From: Chloroflexota bacterium
GTDB lineage: Bacteria; Chloroflexota; Limnocylindria; Limnocylindrales; CSP1-4
Length of the DNA: 64,000 nucleotides
Direction of reading: 5' to 3'
Assembly: GCA_003169735.1 (NCBI GenBank)
Contig: PNAP01000031.1
Location: forward strand, 1 to 64,000
The notes under the pieces: model-generated
Database searches by the model: none
Seen by the model: the letters and a program-made list of their open reading frames with translations, nothing else
What the model was told of the DNA's origin: nothing
Shown here: positions 51,563 to 60,211 of the stretch, piece after piece
Numbering within the stretch: position 1 is the stretch's first letter
Layout: each line of letters opens with the position of its first letter
Translations under genes and position numbers: made by a program

Positions 51563-52507
51563 GTGGACAAAAAGGTGCATCAGCTTGCGAGTCGGGTCAC
51601 CACCCGGCACCTGTCGCGCCGAGGACGTGCGTCCCTTGCTTTGCTGGCGGCCATGCTCCTCATCGTGGCCACGAGCGGCCTCGCCACGGCGGTATTCCAT
51701 CCTGGCGAATACGTCGCGGTACACCGCGGCCGGACCATCCAGTCCGTCAAGGAGGGCCTCGTCCGGGTCGCCTGTCCGTCCGGCGATCGGGTCGTCAGCG
51801 GCGGGGCCTATTGGCATCGCCAGGGGCAGAACGGCGATCCAACGCTGAATGCCGTCATCGTCAGTTCCTCGCCCTCGACCGACACGCTCGGCTGGTTCGC
51901 CGTGGGTGCGAACCAGGACAACGAGCCGCTCGTGTTCACCGTGGAGGCTCAGTGCCTGCCACGTGGATCCATCGGCAAGTACCACGTCTTCACGGCAGAC
52001 CGGACCGTAGCCGCCCACACCACCGTCGAGGCTCAGCCGCTGTGTCCCTCGGGCGAGGTCGTCGTGACCGGCGGGGCAGCGTGGCATCGGACGGGGCACG
52101 CCCCAGCGAGCGGCCTGTCCGCGGAGCTGACGACGTCGGTCCGCTGGGAGAGTTGGGATGCCGCCGGCTACAACACCGGCTCGTCGCCGCTGCACCTCTT
52201 GGTCACTTCGCTCTGCCGACCGCTGGCCGCCGTGGGCAGCGCCGTCCTCGAGTCGGACACACGCACGCTCGCCTACGGGGCATCCGCCGAGATCTACCTT
52301 GCGTGCGCCTCCGGCTATCGCATCGTCGGGGGCGGGGTCTACTGGACACAGTCGGGTTCGGAGGTCAAGGATGGTCAGGTCCGCGCGGCCATCCTGAGCT
52401 CGACACCGACCGGTGACGGAACGAGCTGGTACGGCTCGGGCGTTCAACGCGACAGTCGCTACCTCGAACTCGTGCTCAACGTATTCGCGTATTGCTATCC
52501 GGCGTGA
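51563..52507 (+). CDS. Secreted protein of three ~88-residue Cys-containing repeats
   Basis: 314 residues. The signal/anchor helix is at about 22-43 (ASLALLAAMLLIVATSGL). Three repeats each begin CPSG-RVVSGGAYWH (Cys71), CPSGEVVVTGGAAWH (Cys161) and CASGYRIVGGGVYW (Cys248). Each also has a second Cys about 57-64 residues later (131, 218, 312), so one disulfide per repeat is likely. Strand-rich. No family name recognised. GTG 51563 with CTGAAGG just upstream. Probably surface or secreted. Confidence 0.72.
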   Translation: MDKKVHQLASRVTTRHLSRRGRASLALLAAMLLIVATSGLATAVFHPGEYVAVHRGRTIQSVKEGLVRVACPSGDRVVSGGAYWHRQGQNGDPTLNAVIVSSSPSTDTLGWFAVGANQDNEPLVFTVEAQCLPRGSIGKYHVFTADRTVAAHTTVEAQPLCPSGEVVVTGGAAWHRTGHAPASGLSAELTTSVRWESWDAAGYNTGSSPLHLLVTSLCRPLAAVGSAVLESDTRTLAYGASAEIYLACASGYRIVGGGVYWTQSGSEVKDGQVRAAILSSTPTGDGTSWYGSGVQRDSRYLELVLNVFAYCYPA

Positions 52508-52533
52508 GTCGAGGCGACAGAGCGCGACGCCAC

Positions 52534-53919
52534 CTACCAGGGACTGTAATCCGGGTCGATGGGTTCCTGTGGAGGGCGATCGGCTTCGGGCACGTTCTGG
52601 AGGTTTACGCGGACGCGGTACCAGAGGGTTGAGCGGCCCCGCATCCCATCCACCAGGACGTCGGCGATGTCGAGGTGCTCGGCGGCCTTCGGCCAGCGTG
52701 CTTTCCAGCGCTCAAGCCCCTCCAGCGCGTCGTCCTTCTTCGCGGCGCGCGAGATCTCGATGACCGGGATGGTGCTCTTCCGACGGCCGGTCGGTGTCGG
52801 TCGCGTGCCGCCGCCTTGCGCGCGCTCCTCGATCACCTTTGCGAACCGGCGCTCCAACGCAGCTCGCGCCTTCTCGCGTTTCGCTTCAGCCTCGGGCGTG
52901 TCGTAGGCGGCTTCGGGTTGCCGCTGGCGCGACGGTTGGACACGGGGCGGCTCGCCTTCCTGCTTCCGGTAGTTCGGTGGCCAGGGGGCGTCGGCCAGGC
53001 CGTCCTTCTCATCCCGAGCCGACAGCTCGAGCAGGGAATCGAGCGACCCGACCGCTTCATCGATGCCGGCCGCTGCGTCGCCGGACGCGGCGAAGATGGC
53101 GGGCACGGTCGCGAGCGTGAACGCTTCCATCTCGACGTTGGGCAGGTCATCCCACGAGACGGGCATGGAAACGCGAGCGTCCGGCGTGGGTCGGACGGAG
53201 TACGCGGACGCGACCGTCCGATCCTTGGCGTTCTGGTTGTAGTCGAGGAAGACGCCGTGGCGCTCCTCCTTCCACCATTTGCTGGTGGCGATGGCGGGTG
53301 CGCGGCGTTCCACGTCACGGGCGAGAGCCAGCGCCGCGCGGCGCACCTCCGGGAACGTCCAGCGAGTCTCGATGCGGACGTTGATGTGGATGCCGCGCGA
53401 GCCCGATGTCTTCGGCCAGCCCACGAGTCCGTGTTCGGCGAGCGATTCGCGCGCCACCAACGCCACCCGGCGGATGTCGTCCCACGGCACGCCGGGTCCC
53501 GGATCAAGGTCGACACGCAACTCGTCCGGGTGATCCAGATCGTCCGCTCGGACCGGATGCGGGTTCAGGTCGATGCAGGCGAGATTGATGATCCAGGCCA
53601 GCTGCGCCGCATCGCGGATGACGATCTCATCGGCCGTCCGCCCGCTGGGAAAGCTGAGCTCGACCGTCTCGATCCAGTCTGGCCTGGGGTCGGGCGCCCG
53701 CTTCTGGAAGAACGCTTCGTTATCGACCCCGTTGACGAACCGCTTGAGGGCCATGGGTCGGCCGCCGGCGCCACGCAGCGCTCCGTTCGCGACGGCCATG
53801 TAGTAGTTGACGAGGTCGATCTTCGTGTAGCCCGCGGCCGGGAAACAGACCTTGTCGGGGTTGGAGATGCTCACCTCGCGGCCGGCGACGGTGAGGACCT
53901 CTACCTTCCGTGCCGCCAC
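52534..53919 (-). CDS. LigD-type DNA polymerase/primase (stand-alone)
   Basis: 461 residues. The archaeo-eukaryotic primase-like polymerase domain of Lig[40 protein letters not shown], and [35 protein letters not shown] has the catalytic Asp pair, and [14 protein letters not shown] completes the core. After residue 300 comes a charged, helical C-terminal part absent from the short LigD-Pol. No ligase or nuclease domain is fused. GTG 53919 is chosen because it places the core at family distance; the gene overlaps the pyrophosphatase homologue by 19 nt. Confidence 0.88.
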   Translation of the reverse strand: MAARKVEVLTVAGREVSISNPDKVCFPAAGYTKIDLVNYYMAVANGALRGAGGRPMALKRFVNGVDNEAFFQKRAPDPRPDWIETVELSFPSGRTADEIVIRDAAQLAWIINLACIDLNPHPVRADDLDHPDELRVDLDPGPGVPWDDIRRVALVARESLAEHGLVGWPKTSGSRGIHINVRIETRWTFPEVRRAALALARDVERRAPAIATSKWWKEERHGVFLDYNQNAKDRTVASAYSVRPTPDARVSMPVSWDDLPNVEMEAFTLATVPAIFAASGDAAAGIDEAVGSLDSLLELSARDEKDGLADAPWPPNYRKQEGEPPRVQPSRQRQPEAAYDTPEAEAKREKARAALERRFAKVIEERAQGGGTRPTPTGRRKSTIPVIEISRAAKKDDALEGLERWKARWPKAAEHLDIADVLVDGMRGRSTLWYRVRVNLQNVPEADRPPQEPIDPDYSPW

Positions 53920-54266
53920 CGCTCCCGGTCCTCGTTGAGCACCTCGCGCGCACGCTCGACGTCGAGCCAGCCGACGACCTCGGTCGCCTTGTCCTCGAGG
54001 CCACCGACCGGCCGCGCCTGCACGTGGCAGCCCGGGAATGTCGGTTCGTCGATGAGCAGGAGCGTATCGGTCGGATCGCCGTCGCCGTGGGTCGTGTCGA
54101 GCGCGAAGCCGTAGTCGAAGTTGTAGAAGACGGCCGAGGAGAGCACGCGGTCGAGGCGGAAAACGCCGGCCGCCATGTCCCACTCGTACTTGTTGCGGCT
54201 GCCGCGCGGGATCTCCACGACGACCTCGATCACGTCGGGGAACGCGGCGGCATCCGGCGCAGGCAT
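53901..54266 (-). CDS. Inorganic pyrophosphatase homologue with internal deletion
   Basis: 121 residues versus about 170 in the family. The first half matches family I pyrophosphatase: [32 protein letters not shown] and [19 protein letters not shown], with the metal Asp pair. The region that should follow (the D-E-A-G-x-D-x-K loop and the Tyr-Lys of the active site) is absent. [20 protein letters not shown] jumps directly to the C-terminal helix. It is probably not a normal pyrophosphatase. ATG 54266: TAGACT at 54279-54274 ends 7 nt upstream. It is coupled to the LigD polymerase gene. Confidence 0.8.
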   Translation of the reverse strand: MPAPDAAAFPDVIEVVVEIPRGSRNKYEWDMAAGVFRLDRVLSSAVFYNFDYGFALDTTHGDGDPTDTLLLIDEPTFPGCHVQARPVGGLEDKATEVVGWLDVERAREVLNEDRERWRHGR

Positions 54267-54322
54267 GGGCAAGAGTCTACGTCGGGGCCGTGGGCGTGAG
54301 TGATGCGGCCTAGACTGACTCC

Positions 54323-54841
54323 GTGGAAATCCTCGAGGCGATCCGGACCATGCGGGTCATCCGGCGCTTCAGCCCGGAGCCGATCCCGGCGGAGCTGCTC
54401 GACACCATCATTCGAGCTGGTCGACACGCCGGTTCATCGAAGAACCTCCAGCGCTGGGCGTTCATCGTCGTGCATGACCGCTCGACCCTGGAACGCCTCT
54501 CGAAGGTGGGAGCGTTCGCGGGACACGTCGCCGGTGCCACCGTCGCGATCGCGCTCGTGACGCCCGCTGTCGGCCCGAACGACCCGTGGTCGATCATGTG
54601 GGACCTCGGGCGGACGGCTCAGAACATGACCCTCGCGGCGTGGAGTCTTGGCATCGGCTCGGTGCCGGCCACGGTCTACGACCAGCCGCTCGCGCGCAGC
54701 ATCCTCGGTTATCCCGAGGATCATTGGTGCGAGTACATCCTCAGCCTCGGTTACCCCGCCGACCCGTCCGATCTGACCCGGTCTCCCAAGGCCGGCGGCC
54801 GCCGCCCGCTCGACGAGATGCTTCACGACGAGCGCTGGTAG
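54323..54841 (+). CDS. Nitroreductase-family flavoprotein
   Basis: 172 residues. [20 protein letters not shown] is the family start (FMN phosphate Arg), [19 protein letters not shown] binds FMN, and [19 protein letters not shown] and ILSLGYPAD end the fold. Reduces quinone- or nitro-type acceptors with NAD(P)H in family members; substrate not known here. GTG 54323: TAGACT at 54311-54316 ends 6 nt upstream. Divergent from the pyrophosphatase homologue. Confidence 0.88.
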   Translation: MEILEAIRTMRVIRRFSPEPIPAELLDTIIRAGRHAGSSKNLQRWAFIVVHDRSTLERLSKVGAFAGHVAGATVAIALVTPAVGPNDPWSIMWDLGRTAQNMTLAAWSLGIGSVPATVYDQPLARSILGYPEDHWCEYILSLGYPADPSDLTRSPKAGGRRPLDEMLHDERW

Positions 54842-54850
54842 GAGCCTGAC

Positions 54851-55459
54851 TCACTCCGATCCGGTCACGATCAGGTACGGCCCCGAGACCTGAGCCGGAC
54901 GAAGGAGTCGTCCCGGGCGACCCAGCGGGGTGGGGTGCGGCGGCGACGCATCTGCGACGTCCGGCGCGCCGCCGACTCCGTCGAGATAGATGGCGACCGG
55001 CCCTTCGCCGTGACGCGCGAGAGCCCCAGCAAGGCGGCCTTCGGTGGAGGGTTCGAGCGTGATCAGGCGCAGGGTCGGCGCACCGGCCGTCCGCGAAACG
55101 TCGGCGCTCAGGAGTCGGGCTCTGGCACCGAGGTCGGGCTCATCGTAGACCTCGGTCGAGAGGGAGCGGCCAAGCTCATCGGCGAATCGCTCCGCATCGA
55201 CCGTCGCCCAACCGAGCGCGAGGACGGCTGGGCCACCGGCGGGAGCTGCTTCGTCCTCGGCGGACGGCTCGAGCGGGCCTTCGATGATGAGTCGGTCGGC
55301 GGGGCTCGTTCGATCCGATCGGACCGTGACGACGACCGGGCCGGCCGACAGGCTGCCGTCGGACCGGGGAGGCAGGCCAAGTCCGAGCAGCAGGTCCCGC
55401 ACGCGGTCGAGCTCGGCCGTGACCCAGGCGACCTCGAGCGGCCCGAGCTCAGCGGGCAA
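54851..55459 (-). CDS. Unknown protein, possibly VOC-like, of the satD cluster
   Basis: 202 residues from TTG 55459, overlapping the DUF3307 stop by 11 nt. The N-terminal LGPLEVAWVTAELDRVRDLL and a Gly-Leu-rich helix, repeated strands and a second similar half suggest two beta-alpha-beta modules as in VOC or glyoxalase folds. I see no clear metal ligands. The start is uncertain because no ATG or GTG fits. Placement suggests a third member of the satD-DUF3307 operon. Confidence 0.55.
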   Translation of the reverse strand: MPAELGPLEVAWVTAELDRVRDLLLGLGLPPRSDGSLSAGPVVVTVRSDRTSPADRLIIEGPLEPSAEDEAAPAGGPAVLALGWATVDAERFADELGRSLSTEVYDEPDLGARARLLSADVSRTAGAPTLRLITLEPSTEGRLAGALARHGEGPVAIYLDGVGGAPDVADASPPHPTPLGRPGRLLRPAQVSGPYLIVTGSE

Positions 55460-56306
55460 GGATGGCCTGACCGAGAAGGCTTGACGAGACCGCGATGGTG
55501 ACGCTGGCGAGCGTCCCGAGGAGGTAGTACTCGGCGAACTCGCGATCATCGAGCTGCTTGAAGCGTGCCAAGGTCTTGGCAGCGATGACGAGGCCGATGG
55601 TGGCCACCGCGCCACCGACCACCAGGGCGCAGATGAGCAGCCGCTCCAGGATGCCGATGACGGCACCGACCCGCGCCTCTGAGGCGTCCGTTCCGGGACG
55701 GCGCGCGGCCGGTGGGCGGACGAGCGTGGCGATGAAGAGGGACGCGGCACGCACGTTGACGATGAGCAGCGCCACGACCACGACCCCGGCCGTGACCAGG
55801 TGGTGGAACGTGGCTGGATCGGTCGTGCCGCGGATGGTGGTGGCGATGTCGGTGAACACTCCGAGCGGCGCGGCGTTGGCCAGCAGGACCGCCCAGCCGA
55901 CGAGCAGCACGACGAGGTGGGCGGCCTGGTCGAGGAGGAAGAGCGCGCCGGGTACCGCCGTCCACCTGGGGTCGAGAGCTGGGCCGGCGGCGACCTCCTC
56001 GGTGGTTCGCTCGGCACCGGACGCCGGCCGCGGCTCGACAAGACGTGTCAGCACGATCTTCGTCCGGTCGATGGCGATATGAGCGACCACGGTCAGCGCG
56101 ACGAAAACGAGTCCGGGCAGGCCGAATACCAGGAAGGCCGGCGCAACCAGGAGGCCGACCACGGCGACGTGAGAAGCGAGCGCGCGCCACGCTTCGCGCC
56201 CATCGCCGAACTTGGCCGTCGCCATGTGCTCGGTCTGGAGGACGAAATCGGCCGCCAGGTGCGCCAGGACCAGCCAGGACAGGACGAGGATGGGGTCGGC
56301 GGTCAT
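55449..56306 (-). CDS. DUF3307-family membrane protein
   Basis: 285 residues. The N-terminal LVLAHLAADFVLQTEHMATA is the DUF3307 hallmark (H-L-x-x-D-x-x-x-Q). The first three to four membrane helices form that domain; four more follow with an acidic linker. It is regularly found next to SatD, as here: its ATG 56306 overlaps the satD stop by 4 nt. The molecular role is unknown; sat genes were first linked to acid tolerance in streptococci. Confidence 0.82.
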   Translation of the reverse strand: MTADPILVLSWLVLAHLAADFVLQTEHMATAKFGDGREAWRALASHVAVVGLLVAPAFLVFGLPGLVFVALTVVAHIAIDRTKIVLTRLVEPRPASGAERTTEEVAAGPALDPRWTAVPGALFLLDQAAHLVVLLVGWAVLLANAAPLGVFTDIATTIRGTTDPATFHHLVTAGVVVVALLIVNVRAASLFIATLVRPPAARRPGTDASEARVGAVIGILERLLICALVVGGAVATIGLVIAAKTLARFKQLDDREFAEYYLLGTLASVTIAVSSSLLGQAILAR

Positions 56307-56965
56307 CCGTCGGGCGACCCGACTGGCTGGATCTCTCGCATCGTCCGCGACCACAGGGCACGGACGGCGGCAAGAAGTCGGGCCAGGGATCTCACGTCGG
56401 CGCGGGCGAAGGCGACCGAGATGGTCGCTGGGCGGACGTGCAGCCGGTCGGCGATCTCCGATTGGCGGAGGCCGTCGATGAGCGAGAGGCGGGCGATCTC
56501 GCGCTGCCGATCGGAGAGACGGACGAACAGCGAGCCGAGGACTGGCGCGGTGCCATCAAGGAGGGCGTCGGAAGGTTCGTGGCCGGTGCGCACGAGGAGA
56601 GTGTCCTTCTGGTGCCGTGCCAGGTTGATCGTCGCGCGGGCCGTCACGAAGGCAGGACCGCTGCGCCGCGTGGCCGGGCCGCTGCCAGGATCCACGGCAC
56701 CGGCGACGACGGCCCAGCGCATCTGCGGGACCTCCGCGCTCGGGCGAAGTGCGGCCGAGAGCACGGCTCGGAACGGATCGGCCGAGGGCGCGAGCAGGCC
56801 CTGGATCTCGTCGCCCTGGGTGAACTCGAAGCCGGCCAGCTGCTCAGCCGAGTAGTCCGCGTCAAGCTCGCGGCAGAGTTGCTCCAGCCAGTCAGCGGTG
56901 GGGCGAGGCCAGCGGCGCGAATGGACGACGTCACCGAAAAGCACGACGCCGAGCTGTGTTGGCAC
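56303..56965 (-). CDS. SatD-family protein with C-terminal HTH
   Basis: 220 residues. TQLGVVLFGDVVHSRRWPRP is the SatD signature (D-V-x-x-S-R), then FTQGDEIQGLLAPSADPFRA. A sigma-70 region-4-like HTH follows (about 160-205, LRQSEIADRLHVRPATISVA). Probably a regulator acting with the DUF3307 membrane protein. GTG 56965: TAGCCT at 56977-56972 ends 6 nt upstream and a consensus -35 lies at the right distance. The tandem operator upstream may be its own target. Confidence 0.82.
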   Translation of the reverse strand: MPTQLGVVLFGDVVHSRRWPRPTADWLEQLCRELDADYSAEQLAGFEFTQGDEIQGLLAPSADPFRAVLSAALRPSAEVPQMRWAVVAGAVDPGSGPATRRSGPAFVTARATINLARHQKDTLLVRTGHEPSDALLDGTAPVLGSLFVRLSDRQREIARLSLIDGLRQSEIADRLHVRPATISVAFARADVRSLARLLAAVRALWSRTMREIQPVGSPDG

Positions 56966-56971
56966 TCGGTG

Positions 56972-57035
56972 AGGCTAACCATGACAGAAGTAGCTGTCAA
57001 CGGCTAAGTGTGCAGGAAGTAGCCGCCAACGGCTA
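56972..57035 (-). promoter_or_regulatory. satD promoter with tandem palindromic operator
   Basis: Minus strand: -35 TTGACA (57000-56995), 17-bp spacer, -10 TAGCCT (56977-56972), 6 nt to the satD GTG: a near-consensus leaderless promoter. Two 20-bp direct repeats, 18 of 20 identical, lie at 56987-57006 and 57016-57035, 29 bp apart. Each contains an inverted pair (TAGCTG/CGGCTA and the perfect TAGCCG-CCAA-CGGCTA). The inner copy covers the -35, so a bound protein would block it. Confidence 0.65.
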
Positions 57036-57072
57036 TCAGTTTGGAACTGGCGCCTGTGGCGCTTTGGGCGAG

Positions 57073-58293
57073 CTAGCCGCGCTCGCCCAAGGGCGCCCCG
57101 AACCCCTGCGCCGGCACGGGCGGGCAGCGGAGCGGCCGGTCCTCGCGATAGCCGAGCAGGTAGTCGGCCTGGATGAGCGTGTGGAGCTGACTCGTGCCTT
57201 CGTAGATGACCGCGGCCTTGGAGTTGCGCAGGTACCGCTCGACGGGGTACTCGTTGGAGTAGCCGTAGGCGCCGTGAATCTGGATGGCGTCCATCGCCGA
57301 CTGGACGGCATGATCGGTGGCGAACCACTTCGCGAGACTCGTCTCGCGGGTGTTGCGCTCGCCGCGGTTCTTGAGCCACGCGACCTGGCGGCAGAGCAGG
57401 CGCCCAGCTTCGATCCCGGCACCCATCTTGGCGATCATCTGCTTGACCAGCTGGTGCTGGCCGATCTCCTGGCCGAACGTCTGGCGCTGGTGGGCGTACG
57501 CCAGTGAAGCATCAAGGCAGGCCTGCGCCAGCCCGACCGCGCCGGACGCGACCGTGTAGCGGCCCTGGTCGATGGCGCTCATGGCGATGGTGAACCCCTC
57601 GCCCTCCTCCCCGATCCGGTTCTCGATGGGCACGCGGACCTGGTCGAAGAAGATGGATCCGGTGTTGCCGGCGTTGATGCCGAGCTTGCCGTGGATAGTG
57701 CCGGTGGTCAGCCCGTCCATCCCGCGCTCGACCACGAAGGCGGTGATCCCCTTGTGGCCGGCGGCCTTGTCGACGGTCGCGAAGACGAGAAAGTGATCGG
57801 CGAGATCCGCCAGCGAGATCCACAGCTTGGAACCGTTCAGCACGTACGAATCGCCATCGCGCCGCGCGGTCGTCGCGAGGCTCGCGGCGTCCGTCCCGAC
57901 GCCCGGCTCCGTCAGCCCGAACGTGGCCAGTTTCTGGCCGCGCGCCTGCGGCACGAGCCAGCGCCGCTTCTGCTCCTCGGTGCCCCACTGGAGCAGCGTC
58001 AGGGAGTTGAGCCCGACGTGGACGCTCATCACCACGCGGAAGGCCGTATCCGCCCGCTCCAACTCCTCGCACAAGATGCCGAAGCTGACGTAGTCCATGC
58101 CCGCTCCCCCGTACGCCTCGGGAACGGGGGCGCCCAGGAACCCGACGGCGCCCATGCGGGCGAAGACCTCGGGGTGGGCCTCGTGGCGCTCATCCCAGTC
58201 ACGGATGTGCGGCAGGATCTCAGCCGCGGCGAAATCGCGCGCCGTCTGCTGGACGAGCAGGTTCTCGGGCGTCAGCGAAAGGTCGATGGGCAT
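57073..58293 (-). CDS. Acyl-CoA dehydrogenase (second copy)
   Basis: 406 residues. GLTEPGVGTDAASLATTARR, VLNGSKLWISLADLADHFLV, RQTFGQEIGQHQLVKQMIA and the catalytic Glu in AVIYEGTSQLHTLIQADYLL match butyryl/short-chain type enzymes. It is not a close copy of the one at 34 kb. ATG 58293 with TATGTT about 9 nt upstream. The C-terminus carries about 20 extra residues (RCPPVPAQGFGAPLGERG). The gene stands alone. Confidence 0.92.
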   Translation of the reverse strand: MPIDLSLTPENLLVQQTARDFAAAEILPHIRDWDERHEAHPEVFARMGAVGFLGAPVPEAYGGAGMDYVSFGILCEELERADTAFRVVMSVHVGLNSLTLLQWGTEEQKRRWLVPQARGQKLATFGLTEPGVGTDAASLATTARRDGDSYVLNGSKLWISLADLADHFLVFATVDKAAGHKGITAFVVERGMDGLTTGTIHGKLGINAGNTGSIFFDQVRVPIENRIGEEGEGFTIAMSAIDQGRYTVASGAVGLAQACLDASLAYAHQRQTFGQEIGQHQLVKQMIAKMGAGIEAGRLLCRQVAWLKNRGERNTRETSLAKWFATDHAVQSAMDAIQIHGAYGYSNEYPVERYLRNSKAAVIYEGTSQLHTLIQADYLLGYREDRPLRCPPVPAQGFGAPLGERG

Positions 58294-58401
58294 CGGGCCC
58301 GGAACATACAGCAACGCCGCCGGGTCGGTCCGGCAGCGTCAAGGGCTCGGGAGGTCGGTGTCGTGGAGCGGTCAGGCGATCTCGGCCCGATCGTCGACGG
58401 T

Positions 58402-58596
58402 CTAGCGGTTTCGGGAGAGGAACGCCATCACGTCTTCGGCTCGGAAGCGTCGATCGCCTCGCTTGCAGACGCGGAAGAAGGGCAGATCGCCACGGTCGCC
58501 AAGTCGCTTGACGGTGTTGACATGCAGGTGCAGGAGGTCCGCGACCTCACTGGCGGTCAGCATGGGTCCGAGTTCGTGAACTGCCATCGAAGCCAT
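58402..58596 (-). CDS. BldC/excisionase-like HTH protein
   Basis: 64 residues. LTASEVADLLHLHVNTVKRL forms the winged-helix MerR-like HTH, then FFRVCKRGDRRFRAEDVMAF (wing and C-helix). The size and pattern fit BldC-type regulators or excisionases; no phage genes accompany it, so a regulator is likelier. ATG 58596 with TACACC 6 nt upstream, close to the leaderless pattern. Confidence 0.82.
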   Translation of the reverse strand: MASMAVHELGPMLTASEVADLLHLHVNTVKRLGDRGDLPFFRVCKRGDRRFRAEDVMAFLSRNR

Positions 58597-58806
58597 GGCG
58601 GTGGTGTACCTCGCGGTGCGGTCTGTTTGGGTCGCCTGCTCGGATGGGTGTCAGTCCGGTCTGGTTGGGGCACGAACCGTGTGGTGGGCCTGACTGACGG
58701 GTGCACTGTAGCCTTGCGGGTGAGCCCGGACCAAGCCGTACTTGCGTCATTCGGAGGGCGTACCGAGGGTGTTGCGTGCGGTCCACACTCGGTAGACTCG
58801 CTCGTC

Positions 58807-59172
58807 GTGACGGCCAGAACGAAGCGACCGGAGCTCGCCACGCGATCAGCGCGGGCCACCGACGCCGAGGCTATCGCGCGCATCTACAACGAAGGGATCG
58901 AGGACCGGACGTCGACCTTCGAGACGGCGCCGCGCGACGCGTCGGTGATCCTCGGCTGGCTCGGGGCCCGTTACCCCATCGTGGTCGCCGAGCTGTCCGG
59001 CTCGACCGCTTCAGGCGACCCGGTGGTGGTGGGCTGGGCCTCGGCGCCACCCTATCGTCCTTCCCGCGCTGCCTACCGCGGGGTGGCCGACTTCTCGGTC
59101 CAATCGCGCCGGCGATGGTGGGGCGATTTCGACAGTCGGTGGGTCGATTCAGGCGGTCGCGACTCGTCGTAG
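58807..59172 (+). pseudogene. Truncated PAT-like N-acetyltransferase
   Basis: 121 residues that begin as a phosphinothricin-type GNAT: RSARATDAEAIARIYNEGIE, ILGWLGARYPIVVAELSG and VVVGWASAPPYRPSRAAYRG. At the point where the acetyl-CoA loop (V-x-x-x-x-R-G-x-G) should come (after VADFSVQ) the frame turns into unrelated Arg/Trp-rich residues and stops. The acetyl-CoA-binding half is missing, so the gene is broken by deletion or frameshift. GTG 58807 with TAGACT 8 nt upstream shows the promoter is still intact. Confidence 0.72.
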
Positions 59173-59218
59173 AGGTAACAACGGCCGATCGGCCGCCAGC
59201 ACGATGGGAGAAGACGAG

Positions 59219-59566
59219 ATGGCAACACGCATCAGGCACGTGGAAGTGACCGGCCGGGACGGCCTGGCGCTCCAGCGCTTCTATGCCGAGCTCTTCGACT
59301 GGACGATCAACAACGACAATCCGACCAAGTACGGCTTCGTCTCGCCTGACGAGGCGGGCATCGACGTCGGCATCGGCACGACTCATGACGGCTCCGGCGG
59401 CTTCGTGACCTACTACGCGGCGGTGTCGGACATCGATGCCACGCTGGCCAAGGTCGCGAAGCTCGGCGGCACGACGGTCATGCCCAAGTTCAGTCCGGGC
59501 GGCGGTGCGACGCTGGCGCTCTTCGCCGATCCGGAAGGCCACGTCATCGGCCTTACCGAGGTCTGA
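59219..59566 (+). CDS. VOC-family (glyoxalase-like) protein
   Basis: 115 residues. ATRIRHVEVTGRDGLALQRF, then FYAELFDWTINNDNPTKYGF, and the closing FADPEGHVIGLTEV are the VOC pattern, with the metal Glu-like position in the last strand. It is the CGxA/bleomycin-type small dioxygenase-superfamily member. ATG 59219 follows GGGAGAAGACGAG. The substrate is unknown. It lies just after the broken acetyltransferase. Confidence 0.85.
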   Translation: MATRIRHVEVTGRDGLALQRFYAELFDWTINNDNPTKYGFVSPDEAGIDVGIGTTHDGSGGFVTYYAAVSDIDATLAKVAKLGGTTVMPKFSPGGGATLALFADPEGHVIGLTEV

Positions 59567-59654
59567 CAGTCGGCACGAAGCTCGTGCAGGTGCTCGGCCC
59601 TGACCGCCCGGACGACGGCGCGGCCGAGCACCTGTTCCGGCTTATCATCGGCCG

Positions 59655-60185
59655 ATGAGCGTCTCCATCGACCCGGTCGATTCACCCGCCGCCTACCAGC
59701 AGTACCTCCTGAGCGCGCTCGGCGATGACGACCCGGCCGTCGCCCAGGCCGAAGCCATCACCGAGGTCGAGTCGCTCGTCGCCGAGGCAGGTGACCTCCT
59801 CCGAGTGCGCCCGGAACCGGGCGAGTGGTCGGTCATGGAGTGCATCGGGCACATCCTCGATGGCGAGCTGGTCGCATCGGGGCGGTACCGCTGGATCGTC
59901 GCGCACGATGAGCCGGCCATCGCCGGTTACGACCAGGATCTGTGGGTCACCCGCCTGCACCACGACGACGCCGATCGGGCACTCCAGATCGCCCTGTATG
60001 CGGCGCTGCGGCGCTCCAACCTCGAGCTTTGGGCTCGGCTATCGCACGAGGACCGGGCTCGCATCGGCCATCACTCGGAGCGTGGCCCGGAGAGTTACGA
60101 GCTGACCTTCCGCCTCATCGCCGGCCACGACCGGATCCACCTGGCCCAGGCTCGTCGCGCGCTCGAGGCTGTCCGCGCTTGCTGA
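59655..60185 (+). CDS. DinB-superfamily protein
   Basis: 176-residue four-helix protein. MECIGHILDGELVASGRYRW and LIAGHDRIHLAQARRALEAV hold His residues at DinB metal positions. A trailing helix pair has the typical RxEPGEWS turn (VRPEPGEWS). DinB-fold proteins include thiol-dependent transferases; exact role unknown. ATG 59655 with TATCAT at 59643-59648, 6 nt upstream. Confidence 0.85.
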   Translation: MSVSIDPVDSPAAYQQYLLSALGDDDPAVAQAEAITEVESLVAEAGDLLRVRPEPGEWSVMECIGHILDGELVASGRYRWIVAHDEPAIAGYDQDLWVTRLHHDDADRALQIALYAALRRSNLELWARLSHEDRARIGHHSERGPESYELTFRLIAGHDRIHLAQARRALEAVRAC

Positions 60186-60211
60186 CCCGTCCGCGCTCGC
60201 TGGATCGACCG

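Noticed and set aside
56987..57035. Riboswitch in the satD leader
   Set aside because: The repeats lie over and upstream of the -35 and the mRNA is leaderless, so the repeats are DNA sites.
58402..58596. Prophage excisionase
   Set aside because: No integrase, att repeat or phage gene nearby; a BldC-like regulator is simpler.
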